Shown here: one piece after another, positions 16,661-25,454 of the stretch
Numbering within the stretch: the stretch's first letter is position 1
Layout of the letters: each line of letters begins with the position of its first letter
NCBI RefSeq assembly: GCF_016765695.1
Contig: NZ_JAETGO010000048.1
Location: 83,503 to 147,502 of the forward strand
DNA from: Sporosalibacterium faouarense
Lineage (GTDB): Bacteria; Bacillota; Clostridia; Tissierellales; VENL01
Length of the DNA: 64,000 nt
Reading direction: 5' to 3'
Program-made: the position numbers and the translations under genes
The notes under the pieces: model-generated
Seen by the model: the letters and a program-made list of their open reading frames with translations, nothing else
Told to the model about the DNA's origin: nothing
Databases searched by the model: none

Positions 16661-17860
16661 TTATACTTTACTTTCCTTACTTGCTTTTAAAATCACCCAA
16701 ATATTTACAAATAAAAATGATAGTGCTATAGTACCAAGTAATTTAAATGCTACTTTTAAATTAAATAAATCTCCAACTTTTCCAACTATAGGAAATACTA
16801 AAATCATAAAGAAACTAAATACCATACTGGCAAATGAGATAATCGTGGCTCTTTTATTACTAGGAATCAATTTATTTATATAGTCACTTATAGCCACGTA
16901 TATCATCCCATCTATAGACATCATTATTACAAAGAAAACAAAGTGATATTTTGTGAGAGCAATACCCCAAATACATATTACACTAATTATAGGCATTATA
17001 AGTAAAATACCTCTTTCCTTAATGACTTTTTCAATTTTATAGGTCTGTGATGCCACTATAGCACCTATAAATGCTGAAATAGCTAATAATACACCTATCT
17101 TAGATTCTGTATATCCATTTCCCTTTAAGTAATTTTGAAGATAATAAAATATTGTAGTTCCAAAAACAAATATTATCTGAGAAAAAACTATGAGAAATCC
17201 TATTTTCTTATTATTTCTAAGCACATTTATACTACCTGTTACTTGACTTTTCATTACCTTAAATACATTTTTTTCCCCTTTAAATTCAAAGTCTATATTT
17301 GGCTCAGTAAAGCTTAGAGTTTGAAAAGCTGCAATAATTCCTAAAATAGCCGCAGTTCCATATGCATATTTATAGTCTATAGTAGCCAAATATCCTCCTA
17401 GTAGTAGACCAAAAACTCTACCAAATTGCATAGTTACTTCCCAATATCCATTTATCCTCATAAATTTCTCTTCTTGATTCAATTCCTTCAAGGAATCATA
17501 AACTAGTGCGGTCCCTGCTCCAGATTCTAAATTATACGATAATGCAGCAAAAACAAATGATATTGCAAACATTATAAAGCTATTAGAGAATAATAGAATG
17601 GCTACAAATATTATTGAACATATTCTTCCACAAAGCCTACTTACCTTTCTTCCCCATATATCAGCTACAACTCCAGTAGGCACTTCCATTAGGAAAGAAA
17701 TTACATGAAATATACCTTCCAACATACCTAATTGAAATAGCGACATACCTTTAACTGCTAAAAACATCATCCATGTTCCATTAGTTAGATCTATATTTGA
17801 TAAAAAAACATATATATAATTTTTCCATACATTTTGTTCTAATTTATTTGTGTAATTCAT
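16661..17860 (-). CDS. MFS transporter (multidrug-efflux type)
   Basis: 399 aa with about 12 hydrophobic segments. The MFS motif A region between TM2 and TM3 is GVVADIWGRKVSRLCGR, and an early acidic residue follows the VPTG turn (FLMEVPTGVVAD), typical of Firmicute drug-export MFS proteins. No regulator is adjacent in the same operon. It is monocistronic by spacing: a 600-base gap separates it from MCP, and nrdD is 200 bases away. ATG follows TGAGGGG. The substrate is unknown. Confidence 0.8.
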   Translation of the reverse strand: MNYTNKLEQNVWKNYIYVFLSNIDLTNGTWMMFLAVKGMSLFQLGMLEGIFHVISFLMEVPTGVVADIWGRKVSRLCGRICSIIFVAILLFSNSFIMFAISFVFAALSYNLESGAGTALVYDSLKELNQEEKFMRINGYWEVTMQFGRVFGLLLGGYLATIDYKYAYGTAAILGIIAAFQTLSFTEPNIDFEFKGEKNVFKVMKSQVTGSINVLRNNKKIGFLIVFSQIIFVFGTTIFYYLQNYLKGNGYTESKIGVLLAISAFIGAIVASQTYKIEKVIKERGILLIMPIISVICIWGIALTKYHFVFFVIMMSIDGMIYVAISDYINKLIPSNKRATIISFASMVFSFFMILVFPIVGKVGDLFNLKVAFKLLGTIALSFLFVNIWVILKASKESKV

Positions 17861-17995
17861 GATTACCCCTCAGCTTTCATATTATATTATTCAATTTCTA
17901 TTATTGTAATTGCCTATTTGTTGTAATATATATTTGCATTCATATAATATATCTCATTATTATAAGAAATTATATTCCCTCCACCCAAAATGACC

Positions 17996-18029
17996 AAAAA
18001 AAGCCCTAAGTAGAATCACTACTTAGAGC
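17996..18029 (-). terminator. Intrinsic terminator of the small unit at 18.0-18.3 kb
   Basis: An 11-bp stem (GCTCTAAGTAG with CTACTTAGGGC on the minus strand, one U-G pair) has a 5-nt loop and is followed by seven T. It ends a transcript coming from 18256, not any neighbouring large gene. Confidence 0.75.
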
Positions 18030-18090
18030 ATCTAAATATTCTATATACTTATGTATAACATGCTTTTTGAGCTCAATTGATTCACTTAAC

Positions 18091-18207
18091 TTAGTTTACA
18101 TAATATTTAGTTTTGGATACACTTTCCCTATTACTTCCAAAACCATGAATAATATTGCAAACTATATGCAAGTGTTTTAAAGTATCTGCATTAGCTAACA
18201 AGCCCAT
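18091..18207 (-). CDS. Small ORF (38 aa), possibly a frameshifted gene
   Basis: ATG at 18207 follows AAAGGA with 9-nt spacing and reads MGLLANADTLKHLHIVCNII, then a further 18 residues, stopping at 18091. A different frame continues straight on as TKLSESIELKKHVIHKYIEY and stops at 18006 inside the terminator stem. This suggests one ~65-residue gene broken by a frameshift, or two tiny ORFs. It has its own promoter, palindromic operator and terminator. I recognise no family. It is the main content of the 17861-18461 gene-free interval. Confidence 0.4.
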   Translation of the reverse strand: MGLLANADTLKHLHIVCNIIHGFGSNRESVSKTKYYVN

Positions 18208-18233
18208 ACTTACATATCCTTTCTAAAAAAATA

Positions 18234-18291
18234 ATAGTGATATCATTAGTGATACCACTATCATTCTATAATACTTTTATTATTTAGACAA
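18234..18291 (-). promoter_or_regulatory. Promoter with palindromic operator for the small unit
   Basis: TTGTCT (18286-18291) and TAGAAT (18263-18268) are 17 bp apart on the minus strand. Directly after the -10 box lies a near-perfect palindrome at 18234-18261 (12-bp arms ATAGTGATATCA/TGATACCACTAT, one mismatch, 4-bp centre), which would cover the transcription start. This is the layout of a repressor-controlled promoter. Confidence 0.5.
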
Positions 18292-18304
18292 TAAAAAATA
18301 ATCA

Positions 18305-18368
18305 AGTAAACTCGTTCTGCTAAAGCAAAACATCGGGGCTTCAGATGGAGACTCTACTCCACCTGAAG
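18305..18368. repeat. Hairpin-rich dispersed repeat, copy 1
   Basis: The 60-bp segment containing CTCGTTCTGCTAAAGC and CATCGGGGCTTCAGATGG matches the right edge of the window (63938-64000) with about four differences. It has two internal inverted repeats: GTTCTGCT/AGCA(G/A)AAC and CAGATGGAG/CTCCACCTG. It is immediately followed by a terminator hairpin. It is probably a REP- or transposon-end-like element. Confidence 0.6.
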
Positions 18369-18402
18369 AAAAGACTCCCACTTATAAAAGTGGGAGTCTT
18401 TT
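18369..18402. terminator. Terminator after the MCP gene
   Basis: A perfect 15-bp stem (AAAAGACTCCCACTT/AAGTGGGAGTCTTTT) with an ATAA loop lies 60 nt past the MCP stop. It adjoins the dispersed repeat and has T-runs on both strands. Confidence 0.8.
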
Positions 18403-18461
18403 CAAAAAATAAATCTAAACCTCTTTTAAATGCTACTAATACATACTTAATTTTATTATAT

Positions 18462-19727
18462 TTATTTTCTATTTTTTCCATTGTAGTTTTTAAGTTTTTC
18501 TTCTAATTCTTTCGTTAGCATTTCTAAATTATTAGCTATTCCTTGCATATCCTCTATTGCATTCATTTGACTATCTGTAGCAGCAGCAACTTCTTCACTT
18601 GAAGCTGCTGTTTCTTGAGAAACAGCAGAGATATTCTCAATTGATGTTAAAACTTGATTTTTATCACTTTGCATACTATATATAGCTTGATTAATATCAT
18701 CAATCTTTCCACTAATTGAATTAGTAGCTATTGATATATTATTGAAAGCATTTTCAGATTCATTAATTGCATTATTTAATTCTTTAGAAGTATTTTTTAA
18801 ATACTCCATTGATTCGATTGTTTGATTCGATTCAACTTGAATTGTTTCAACAAGCTTATTTATTTCCAAAGTTGAAGTTTTACTTTGATCTGCAAGCTCT
18901 TTAATTTCTTGAGCTACTACAGCAAAGCCTTTTCCATCTTCTCCAGCTCTAGCTGCCTCAATAGCTGCATTTAGAGCTAGTAAATTTGTTTGTTCTGCAA
19001 TCTTTTCAATTGTTTCTAAAAGTACACCTATATTCTTAGTAGAATCAGTAAGATTGTTAATATCTTCATATATATCACTAATGGCACTATAAGTACCTTC
19101 CGATTTTTCACTAAGCTTATTTATTGACCCGATACCTTCATAATTTAGGTCATTAATTTTTTGAGTATCACCCATTACTTCACTATACTTTTCTGTTATG
19201 TAATCAATCTGCTCAGAAAGATGCTCAACCAATTTTACTCCTTGTTGAGTATCAGCTGCTTGTTCTGTTGCCCCTTTTGAAATGTCATTCATTGCACTGG
19301 ATATCTGTTCTGTTGAAAGACGAGTCTCATTAGATTTAGTATTTAAAAGATGTGATAGATTTACAATTGAATCTAGCATTTGGAAAAAATCTTGAATTAA
19401 CTGACCCATCTCATTCATAACCTTGCCTACAGAAGATGATATCCCACTAATAACACCATAGCTTTTATGCTCGAGGATTTCAGTGAATCCTTTTTCCTTA
19501 ATAGATTCCATATCATTGTGAAATCGTTCTGTTATTTTTTTTATAGAAAACCGTAAGAAAAGACCGAGTATAATTGAATTAATTAACCCTACCCCTGCAA
19601 ACAATGGTAACATATACCACGTATCAGTAATAAACCAAATTAAACCACCTAATATTGAACTAATTATCACAGGAACAATAAAAACAATTAGTAGCAAATT
19701 TAATGCTTTCTTCTTTTTTTTCATCAT
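18462..19727 (-). CDS. Methyl-accepting chemotaxis protein without an extracellular sensor domain
   Basis: 421 aa. Two membrane helices lie at about residues 9-31 and 36-58 with only a few residues between, so there is no periplasmic ligand domain. Next is a linker, then a full signalling coiled coil with the hairpin tip [20 protein letters not shown] and [20 protein letters not shown], which contacts CheA/Che[15 protein letters not shown] is a likely methylation segment. It may sense membrane or cytosolic state. It lies 58 nt downstream of a TetR gene on the same strand, an uncommon pairing. No other chemotaxis genes are in the window. Confidence 0.85.
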   Translation of the reverse strand: MMKKKKKALNLLLIVFIVPVIISSILGGLIWFITDTWYMLPLFAGVGLINSIILGLFLRFSIKKITERFHNDMESIKEKGFTEILEHKSYGVISGISSSVGKVMNEMGQLIQDFFQMLDSIVNLSHLLNTKSNETRLSTEQISSAMNDISKGATEQAADTQQGVKLVEHLSEQIDYITEKYSEVMGDTQKINDLNYEGIGSINKLSEKSEGTYSAISDIYEDINNLTDSTKNIGVLLETIEKIAEQTNLLALNAAIEAARAGEDGKGFAVVAQEIKELADQSKTSTLEINKLVETIQVESNQTIESMEYLKNTSKELNNAINESENAFNNISIATNSISGKIDDINQAIYSMQSDKNQVLTSIENISAVSQETAASSEEVAAATDSQMNAIEDMQGIANNLEMLTKELEEKLKNYNGKNRK

Positions 19728-19785
19728 TCATCACTCTTCCTTCCAACGTAATAGATTGTAATAGATCTTTATCGTTATTCTAATT

Positions 19786-20373
19786 TTACTCAAAGAGAAC
19801 TTTCAAAGTCAATAACGAATTAATCATCTCTTCCTTTTCTTCTGCTAAAATTACTTGTATTGAAGTTCCAAATAACGTTCCTAGCATCATTCTAGATAGT
19901 GCTTTAGATGAACTACACCTAAATTTTTCTTTATCAGAAAACTCTCTTATAATATATTTCTCAATTGAATTAGCCATATCATTAAAAAGTTCATTCTGAA
20001 GCTTTTGTAAAGTTGGTGACCAAAGAGACATACTAGTTAAGTCAAAGAAAGTCTTAAATAACTCGGGTGTATCCCTTAACATGTTTTGAAAGTATTCTAT
20101 TAAAATATAAATCCTTTCCTTTGCCGACTCACCTTCTTTTAGTTTATTTTCAATTTCCTTCAAATAATCCTTAGATAAATCCTTTATTATCGCTATAAAA
20201 AGTCCTTCTTTATTCTTATAATAGTAATTCAATTGACTTAGAACAACTCCAGCTTCATCAGCAATATTTCTCATAGACACATTTGCATAGCCCTCTGAAG
20301 CTACGCATTTAAAAGCTGCATTAAGTATTCTTTGGGCTTGACTCATATTTTTTATTTCATTAGTCAAAGTCAT
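19786..20373 (-). CDS. TetR-family transcriptional regulator
   Basis: 195 aa. The N-terminal helix-turn-helix is SQAQRILNAAFKCVASEGYANVSM, then RNIADEAGVVLSQLNYYYKNKEGLF, the standard TetR pattern. The C-terminal half binds an unknown ligand. ATG at 20373 abuts GGAGGG; the TTG two codons later (20367) has better spacing and may be the start. A TTGACA-N17-TACTAT promoter lies just upstream. The next gene in the same direction is the MCP, so both may be in one autoregulated operon. Confidence 0.8.
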   Translation of the reverse strand: MTLTNEIKNMSQAQRILNAAFKCVASEGYANVSMRNIADEAGVVLSQLNYYYKNKEGLFIAIIKDLSKDYLKEIENKLKEGESAKERIYILIEYFQNMLRDTPELFKTFFDLTSMSLWSPTLQKLQNELFNDMANSIEKYIIREFSDKEKFRCSSSKALSRMMLGTLFGTSIQVILAEEKEEMINSLLTLKVLFE

Positions 20374-20408
20374 CCCTCCAATATAATTCGTACGTTTGTC
20401 TTAATTGA

Positions 20409-20437
20409 ATAGTATCACTCTGATTATCTATTGTCAA
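20409..20437 (-). promoter_or_regulatory. Sigma-A promoter of the tetR-MCP unit
   Basis: TTGACA (20432-20437) and TACTAT (20409-20414) are 17 bp apart on the minus strand. GACAAACGTACGAAT follows within the first 30 transcribed bases and could include a TetR site. Confidence 0.6.
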
Positions 20438-20445
20438 TAAGCTCA

Positions 20446-21948
20446 TTAATATACTTCATTATCTAAATAATAAAGTACTAATTTAACTACTTCTTTTATT
20501 CTATCTTTATCTACTGTCTTTATAGTATCTCCTGGAGTATGGTATCCACTATCCCTATCTAAATGAATTAATAATACTGCTTCTACTCCTTTATAGTTAA
20601 ATGGAGCATGATCACTTGCTTGAGAAGTAGATTTAGCTACATCTAATCCTAAAGACTTACCATATCTATATAGTGCATCTCTTAATTTGCTTTCCTTATT
20701 TGTTACATTAGCTATTTCTAAAGGTATGATTCTTTTAGAGCCAACCATATCTAAATTAATAACTGTTGTCCTTTCTAATGGATAAATGGGATAATCTGTA
20801 TAATACCTAGAACCGCACAAGCCTTCTTCCTCACCATTAAAGGCAATAAAAACTACTGTCTTCTTAGGCTTAATATGATTTTCCGTCATTACTCTTGCGA
20901 TTTCCATTATAGATGCTGTTCCTGAAGCATTATCTAGGGCACCAGAGTTATAGGTTCCATTTTTATTATCACCTACGTGGTCTAAATGTGCTGTTAATAT
21001 TATATACTCATCTTTAAGCTCTGGATCAGAACCTGGTATAACTCCTATAACATTAGATGACTCTACTTCACCACTAAAATAGTCTACACTTATTCTTACT
21101 TTGCTTTTATTTTTACTATAACTACTTATTTCAGCAAATGTTTCAGAATTACACTGAACAAATATTATTTTATTATTCTCTCCTGTATTTTGAGGATGAG
21201 GTGCCACTCTAAAAGAATATACATTTTCTGAAGAACTAGCATTTATTTCAGTACCAATAATTACTGCCTTTACTCCCAATTCAGGCGATGACATTTTATT
21301 GTAAAATTCATTATTCCCGATTTGATTTATTACATTCGTATCAACTAAAGCAATTTTCCCTTTTAATTCATTGTTTTCTTTGTTTATTTTAGATGCATCT
21401 TTAATAACATATATTTCACCTTCTTCATTTCCATTAATTTCACATGGATTTCTAAATGTATAAGGCGAAAAATCTTTTAGGTATACAAATTGTCTTACTA
21501 CATTACCATCTTTATTTTTTATTTCTAACTTAGGTGTACTATTTGCTATCCTCACTCCATGGACAAACCTTTGAGTATAATTATCCATTTTTTCTGGTGA
21601 TTGCAATCCAATCTGTTTAAAATAATCCACAATATATTCCACAGCTTGCTCATTACCCGATGTACCTGCAAGTCGTCCTGTATATTTTTCCGATGACAAT
21701 TCTTCAATTATATACATTATGTTATCTGCATTAATTGAATCTTCTTCTATATTGTTAAACCTAATTTCTTGATTAATCGGTTCATCATTATTATTTTTGT
21801 AGTTAAGTATATGATCTTCAATTTGTGATTGGCTATTAACATTTTGTTCAACATCCCTAGAGCTCAATGTATTACATCCAGTTATTATTAAAATTGATGA
21901 AGTAAATATCATAATTAACCTTAAAATTCTTTTCAAATACATATTCAT
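20446..21948 (-). CDS. M28-family aminopeptidase, lipoprotein
   Basis: 500 aa. A lipoprotein signal ends at Cys25 (SSILIITGCN), so it is anchored outside the membrane. A PA-type insertion lies around residues 150-280, followed by the M28 di-zinc core: LTAHLDHVG, NSGALDNASGTASIMEI, VFIAFNGEEEGLCGSRYY, NLDMVG and LIHLDRDSGYHTPGDT. These supply the His, bridging Asp, Glu-Glu, Asp and His ligands, so it should be active on peptides outside the cell. ATG follows TAGGAGGGTGTA. It is alone between tetR and divergent thiD. Confidence 0.88.
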   Translation of the reverse strand: MNMYLKRILRLIMIFTSSILIITGCNTLSSRDVEQNVNSQSQIEDHILNYKNNNDEPINQEIRFNNIEEDSINADNIMYIIEELSSEKYTGRLAGTSGNEQAVEYIVDYFKQIGLQSPEKMDNYTQRFVHGVRIANSTPKLEIKNKDGNVVRQFVYLKDFSPYTFRNPCEINGNEEGEIYVIKDASKINKENNELKGKIALVDTNVINQIGNNEFYNKMSSPELGVKAVIIGTEINASSSENVYSFRVAPHPQNTGENNKIIFVQCNSETFAEISSYSKNKSKVRISVDYFSGEVESSNVIGVIPGSDPELKDEYIILTAHLDHVGDNKNGTYNSGALDNASGTASIMEIARVMTENHIKPKKTVVFIAFNGEEEGLCGSRYYTDYPIYPLERTTVINLDMVGSKRIIPLEIANVTNKESKLRDALYRYGKSLGLDVAKSTSQASDHAPFNYKGVEAVLLIHLDRDSGYHTPGDTIKTVDKDRIKEVVKLVLYYLDNEVY

Positions 21949-22144
21949 TACACCCTCCTAGATTACTAGTAACTATCGATAATATTGCTAATATGGCCAT
22001 TATATAATTTTTAAGGCTTCAAAATATTGTTATTAGCATTTATTTATAATTATGCTAATATATTCTTCATAGAAACTAATTTATTGATTTGATAAAACCC
22101 CTATGGTAAGATGAATTTGTAATCATTATAAGGAGGCTTTACTT

Positions 22145-22945
22145 ATGAAGAAAGGATTAACAATTGCAGGATCAGATAGTAGTGGTGGTGCAGGTATACA
22201 GGCAGATTTAAAAACCTTTTCTGCCCATTGTGTTTTTGGGATGAGTGTAATAACTGCTGTTACTGCTCAAAACACTCAAGGCGTATTTGCAGTACAGGAT
22301 ATTTCCACTGATATAATAGAAAAACAAATTGATGCAATATTTACTGATATTGAAGTAGATTGTCTAAAGATTGGAATGGTTTCCCAGACAAGTACGATTA
22401 AAATAATAGCTAAGAAATTAAAGGAGTATCAACCTAAAAATATTGTTCTTGACCCAGTAATGATTTCAAAAAGTGGGTATGACTTGCTTAAACCAGAAGC
22501 TAAGGATGCTTTAATTAGTGAACTTCTTCCATTAGTCACTGTTGTTACGCCAAATATACCAGAAGCAGAAGATATTACAGGTATGTCAATAAAAGATCTT
22601 AAAGATATGGAGAAAGCTGCTTTATCAATATATAAAATGGGACCGAAAAATGTTCTAATAAAGGGTGGTCATATGGAGGGTGATGCAACAGATATTCTCT
22701 TTAATGGAAAAGACTATATATACTATAAAGAAATGAGAATTGAAACAAAGAATACCCACGGTACTGGATGCACCTTGTCTTCTGCAATTGCATCTAACTT
22801 AGCAAATGATTATACTATAGATGAAGCTATATCTAGAGCAAAAGAATATATAACTATTGCTATTAAAAATTCTTTGTCAATCGGCAAAGGTGTAGGACCG
22901 ACTAATCATTTTTATTCTTTGTACAAAAATTCTGGTATGATATAG
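22145..22945 (+). CDS. thiD: Hydroxymethylpyrimidine/phosphomethylpyrimidine kinase
   Basis: 266 aa ribokinase-fold kinase. LTIAGSDSSGGAGIQADLKTF is the ThiD N-terminal substrate site and THGTGCTLSSAIASNLA holds the catalytic Cys/GTGC anion hole. It makes HMP-PP for thiamine synthesis. ATG follows AAGGAGGC. A TTGATT-N17-TAAGAT promoter fits just upstream. No TPP riboswitch is visible in the 196 bases before it. It precedes thiE by ~150 bases on the same strand. Confidence 0.92.
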   Translation: MKKGLTIAGSDSSGGAGIQADLKTFSAHCVFGMSVITAVTAQNTQGVFAVQDISTDIIEKQIDAIFTDIEVDCLKIGMVSQTSTIKIIAKKLKEYQPKNIVLDPVMISKSGYDLLKPEAKDALISELLPLVTVVTPNIPEAEDITGMSIKDLKDMEKAALSIYKMGPKNVLIKGGHMEGDATDILFNGKDYIYYKEMRIETKNTHGTGCTLSSAIASNLANDYTIDEAISRAKEYITIAIKNSLSIGKGVGPTNHFYSLYKNSGMI

Positions 22946-23094
22946 CCTATATACCTAAAATACTAATATTACAAAGATTTCATCACAGATAAAATTTGAA
23001 TCTGTAAATCATTGATTTGCTATATTTTTAATTTTATGATTGTTTTTATTATATTTTTTTATAAATGTTAATAGATTTATTTAGGAGTGATAGA

Positions 23095-23748
23095 ATGGAA
23101 AATAATTTAAATGATATTAAAGATATTGATTACTCTCTTTATTTGGTTACCGATAGAAAAGTATTAGGTAACAGAGATTTATGTAAGAGTATTAAAGAAG
23201 CTATCCAAGGGGGAGTTAGTCTTGTACAACTTAGAGAAAAGGACCTTGGTACCAATGAATTTTACAAATTAGCAAAGAAAATAAAAAAGATTACAGATGA
23301 GCATGATGTTCCTTTAATAATCAATGACAGAATAGATATAGCTCTAGCTGTTGACGCAGACGGAGTTCATGTTGGCCCAGATGATCTTCCAATAAGTGTG
23401 GCTAGAAATATTCTTGGTCCTAATAAAATAGTTGGTGCATCTACATGCAATATCGAAGAAGCTCTAGAAGCTCAGAAACAAGGAGCCACATATCTGGGGG
23501 TGGGTGCAATCTTTCCAACGGCTACTAAAAGTAATACTGATGATGTAAGTATAGAAGACCTTGCATGTATTAAGAAAGCTGTTAACATTCCAATTGTTGG
23601 AATAGGAGGAATTAATGAAAAGAATGCTTCTAAAGTAATGACTGCAAAAGTTGAAGGTATTGCAGTGGTTTCCGCTATTTTAGGTAAATCAGATATTAAA
23701 AATGCTGCAAATCAATTATATGAAATTATTAGAAGCTCAAATCGATAA
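23095..23748 (+). CDS. thiE: Thiamine-phosphate synthase
   Basis: 217 aa from ATG at 23095, which follows AGGAGTGATAGA; an in-frame ATG 10 codons earlier lacks a site. The TIM barrel shows LYLVTDRKVLG, LVQLREKD, LIINDRIDIALAVDADGVHVG, GASTCN, YLGVGAIFPTATKSN and VGIGGI, all ThiE landmarks for joining HMP-PP and thiazole phosphate. ThiG/ThiH/ThiM/ThiC are absent from the window. It may be in one operon with thiD, though 149 bases separate them. Confidence 0.92.
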   Translation: MENNLNDIKDIDYSLYLVTDRKVLGNRDLCKSIKEAIQGGVSLVQLREKDLGTNEFYKLAKKIKKITDEHDVPLIINDRIDIALAVDADGVHVGPDDLPISVARNILGPNKIVGASTCNIEEALEAQKQGATYLGVGAIFPTATKSNTDDVSIEDLACIKKAVNIPIVGIGGINEKNASKVMTAKVEGIAVVSAILGKSDIKNAANQLYEIIRSSNR

Positions 23749-23834
23749 ACCAGTTAACTGTTTAAAACTTTTTACATTACCTTTTAAAATTTCAATGTTA
23801 TAATATCAGAGTTTAAACATATCAATGTTAAAAA

Positions 23835-23859
23835 GCCCATATGGATTATCCATACGGGC
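23835..23859 (-). terminator. Terminator after the nitroreductase gene
   Basis: GCCC-TATGGAT/ATCCATA-GGGC stem with one G-U pair on the minus strand, then five T. It may also stop thiE transcripts from the other side. Confidence 0.7.
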
Positions 23860-23867
23860 CCTTCTAT

Positions 23868-24671
23868 TTAGATTTTGAATTCACCTATTGTTATATAATC
23901 ATTTTGACTGCTATCTACTATAATATGCTTGTTCCATACACCTTTAAACCCTATATTGTTAATCATTTTTTCAAAATAATACATCATGATTCCTGCATCC
24001 ACCAAAGTTTCTTTACTATATGGTTTTAATAATGTTAATATAACTCTATCTTTTTTCAAGATGAATCTCCATGGTTGCCTATTCAAGCTTGATGGAGCAT
24101 ATCTGACATAATAAAATAATTTATCAAGTCCCACTTTCTCTAAGTCTTCAATTTTAATCTTATTATCCCATTTATCTAAATATACAATATCTTCTATAGC
24201 GAGTCTGCTACTAGTAGATATTGGCTCTAAATGCTTATTTTCATTAGAATATCCTAGAGATATTGCAAAATTTAGTGTACCATTAAATTCTGCCCTAAAA
24301 TAATCTTTAATATCGTCTGATACATTGTTCAAGTCAATCCAACAACTTCCTAATCCAAGCTCTGATGCTTTGGTTATTATATCTTCAACATGATACCCTA
24401 TGTCTACGACTTTATCATTATTTTCACTATTAATCATTATACCTAAATAATGTGGAGATTTAATCATGACTCCAGCATATCCGCCTTTACCTTTAAGCTT
24501 CCCATAAAATTCTTTTCCATCTTCAATTAATACTAATTTCACATCTGGTCCGATCTTTTCATTGATTTTAATTGTATAATTTTCCAATGCAATTAAAGCG
24601 TTTCTTTCTACTTGCTTTTCTTTATACTCTCTTATAGATTTTCGTTGCTCTAAAAACTTACTAAATAACAT
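23868..24671 (-). CDS. Nitroreductase-family protein
   Basis: 267 aa. LEQRKSIREYKEKQVERNAL is the FMN-binding RxSxRxY/F start of the family. The duplicated layout (second half from ~residue 150 with YYVRYAPSSLNRQPWRFIL) is that of the TM1586-like nitroreductase subgroup, where one chain carries both halves. Flavin-dependent reduction of an unknown substrate in the cytosol is expected. ATG follows AGGAGGTAACATC. It is monocistronic. Confidence 0.75.
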   Translation of the reverse strand: MLFSKFLEQRKSIREYKEKQVERNALIALENYTIKINEKIGPDVKLVLIEDGKEFYGKLKGKGGYAGVMIKSPHYLGIMINSENNDKVVDIGYHVEDIITKASELGLGSCWIDLNNVSDDIKDYFRAEFNGTLNFAISLGYSNENKHLEPISTSSRLAIEDIVYLDKWDNKIKIEDLEKVGLDKLFYYVRYAPSSLNRQPWRFILKKDRVILTLLKPYSKETLVDAGIMMYYFEKMINNIGFKGVWNKHIIVDSSQNDYITIGEFKI

Positions 24672-24780
24672 GATGTTACCTCCTTAGTTTCACTTTCAAT
24701 ATAATATTTCAGAATTTAAATATCTAATAAAAAATGATTCCTATATTCTTTTTATACCCCAAAATAAACAAATTAATAAA

Positions 24781-24809
24781 AAAAATAGCTTATTAATAAG
24801 CTATTTTTT
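24781..24809. terminator. Terminator at the end of the tetR-ABC operon
   Basis: AAAAATAGCTTATT/AATAAGCTATTTTT is a near-perfect palindrome ending in T6. It overlaps the TAG stop of the TetR gene. Confidence 0.75.
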
Positions 24810-25436
24810 ATATAATCCCCACTTTAATATATCTAAGTACTTCTCAAATTCTTTCATTATTTTATCATAATCTTTCACTATATCCTTCTCTCTGCCTTTA
24901 TATATCTTTACATACTTATTACTCATACCTTCTCTTATGAAAAATATCATTTCAATAGCTTTATTAAAATCAATATCTTCTTTGAATTTGCTTTTATCAT
25001 AATCCTGCATATAAAAACCTTTAACCATATTACTAAAGTCTTTATATCTTTCCATAAAATCTATGTTTATTTCTTTAGGTTTGTCTATAAAGGCTCTAGT
25101 CATAAAATCCAACAAAGCTGGAGAAGTTTCAGAAACAATTTTTAACTTGACCATACTTAAATACATTATTCTTTCAAAAATATCCTTTGGTAGTTCTTCC
25201 TTAATATATTCTTTAGTTATCTCCTCATAATATTCCATTACATAATCTAGTAAATAGATAAATAGCTTCTTTTTACTGCCAAAGTAATGAAATAATATTC
25301 CCTTAGAAATTTCTGCTTTTTCTACAATTCTATTGGTAGACGCCTTCTGATATCCATACTCAGCAAATTCTTCAATACAAATATTTATTATTTTACTTTT
25401 TTTATCCTCTGGTAGCTTCTCAAAGCTTTCAAACAA
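24801..25436 (-). CDS. TetR-family regulator of the adjacent ABC exporter
   Basis: 211 aa. The helix-turn-helix is KKSKIINICIEEFAEYGYQK, then RIVEKAEISKGILFHYFGSKKKLF. It is the last gene of an ATPase-permease-TetR operon, 18 nt after the permease. It starts at TTG behind GAGGAAG. The operon promoter carries two palindromes (27156-27169 and 27195-27210) that are good TetR operators, so negative autoregulation with export of the inducing compound is likely. Confidence 0.85.
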   Translation of the reverse strand: MFESFEKLPEDKKSKIINICIEEFAEYGYQKASTNRIVEKAEISKGILFHYFGSKKKLFIYLLDYVMEYYEEITKEYIKEELPKDIFERIMYLSMVKLKIVSETSPALLDFMTRAFIDKPKEINIDFMERYKDFSNMVKGFYMQDYDKSKFKEDIDFNKAIEMIFFIREGMSNKYVKIYKGREKDIVKDYDKIMKEFEKYLDILKWGLYKK

Positions 25437-25454
25437 ATCAATTCTTCCTCTCTA

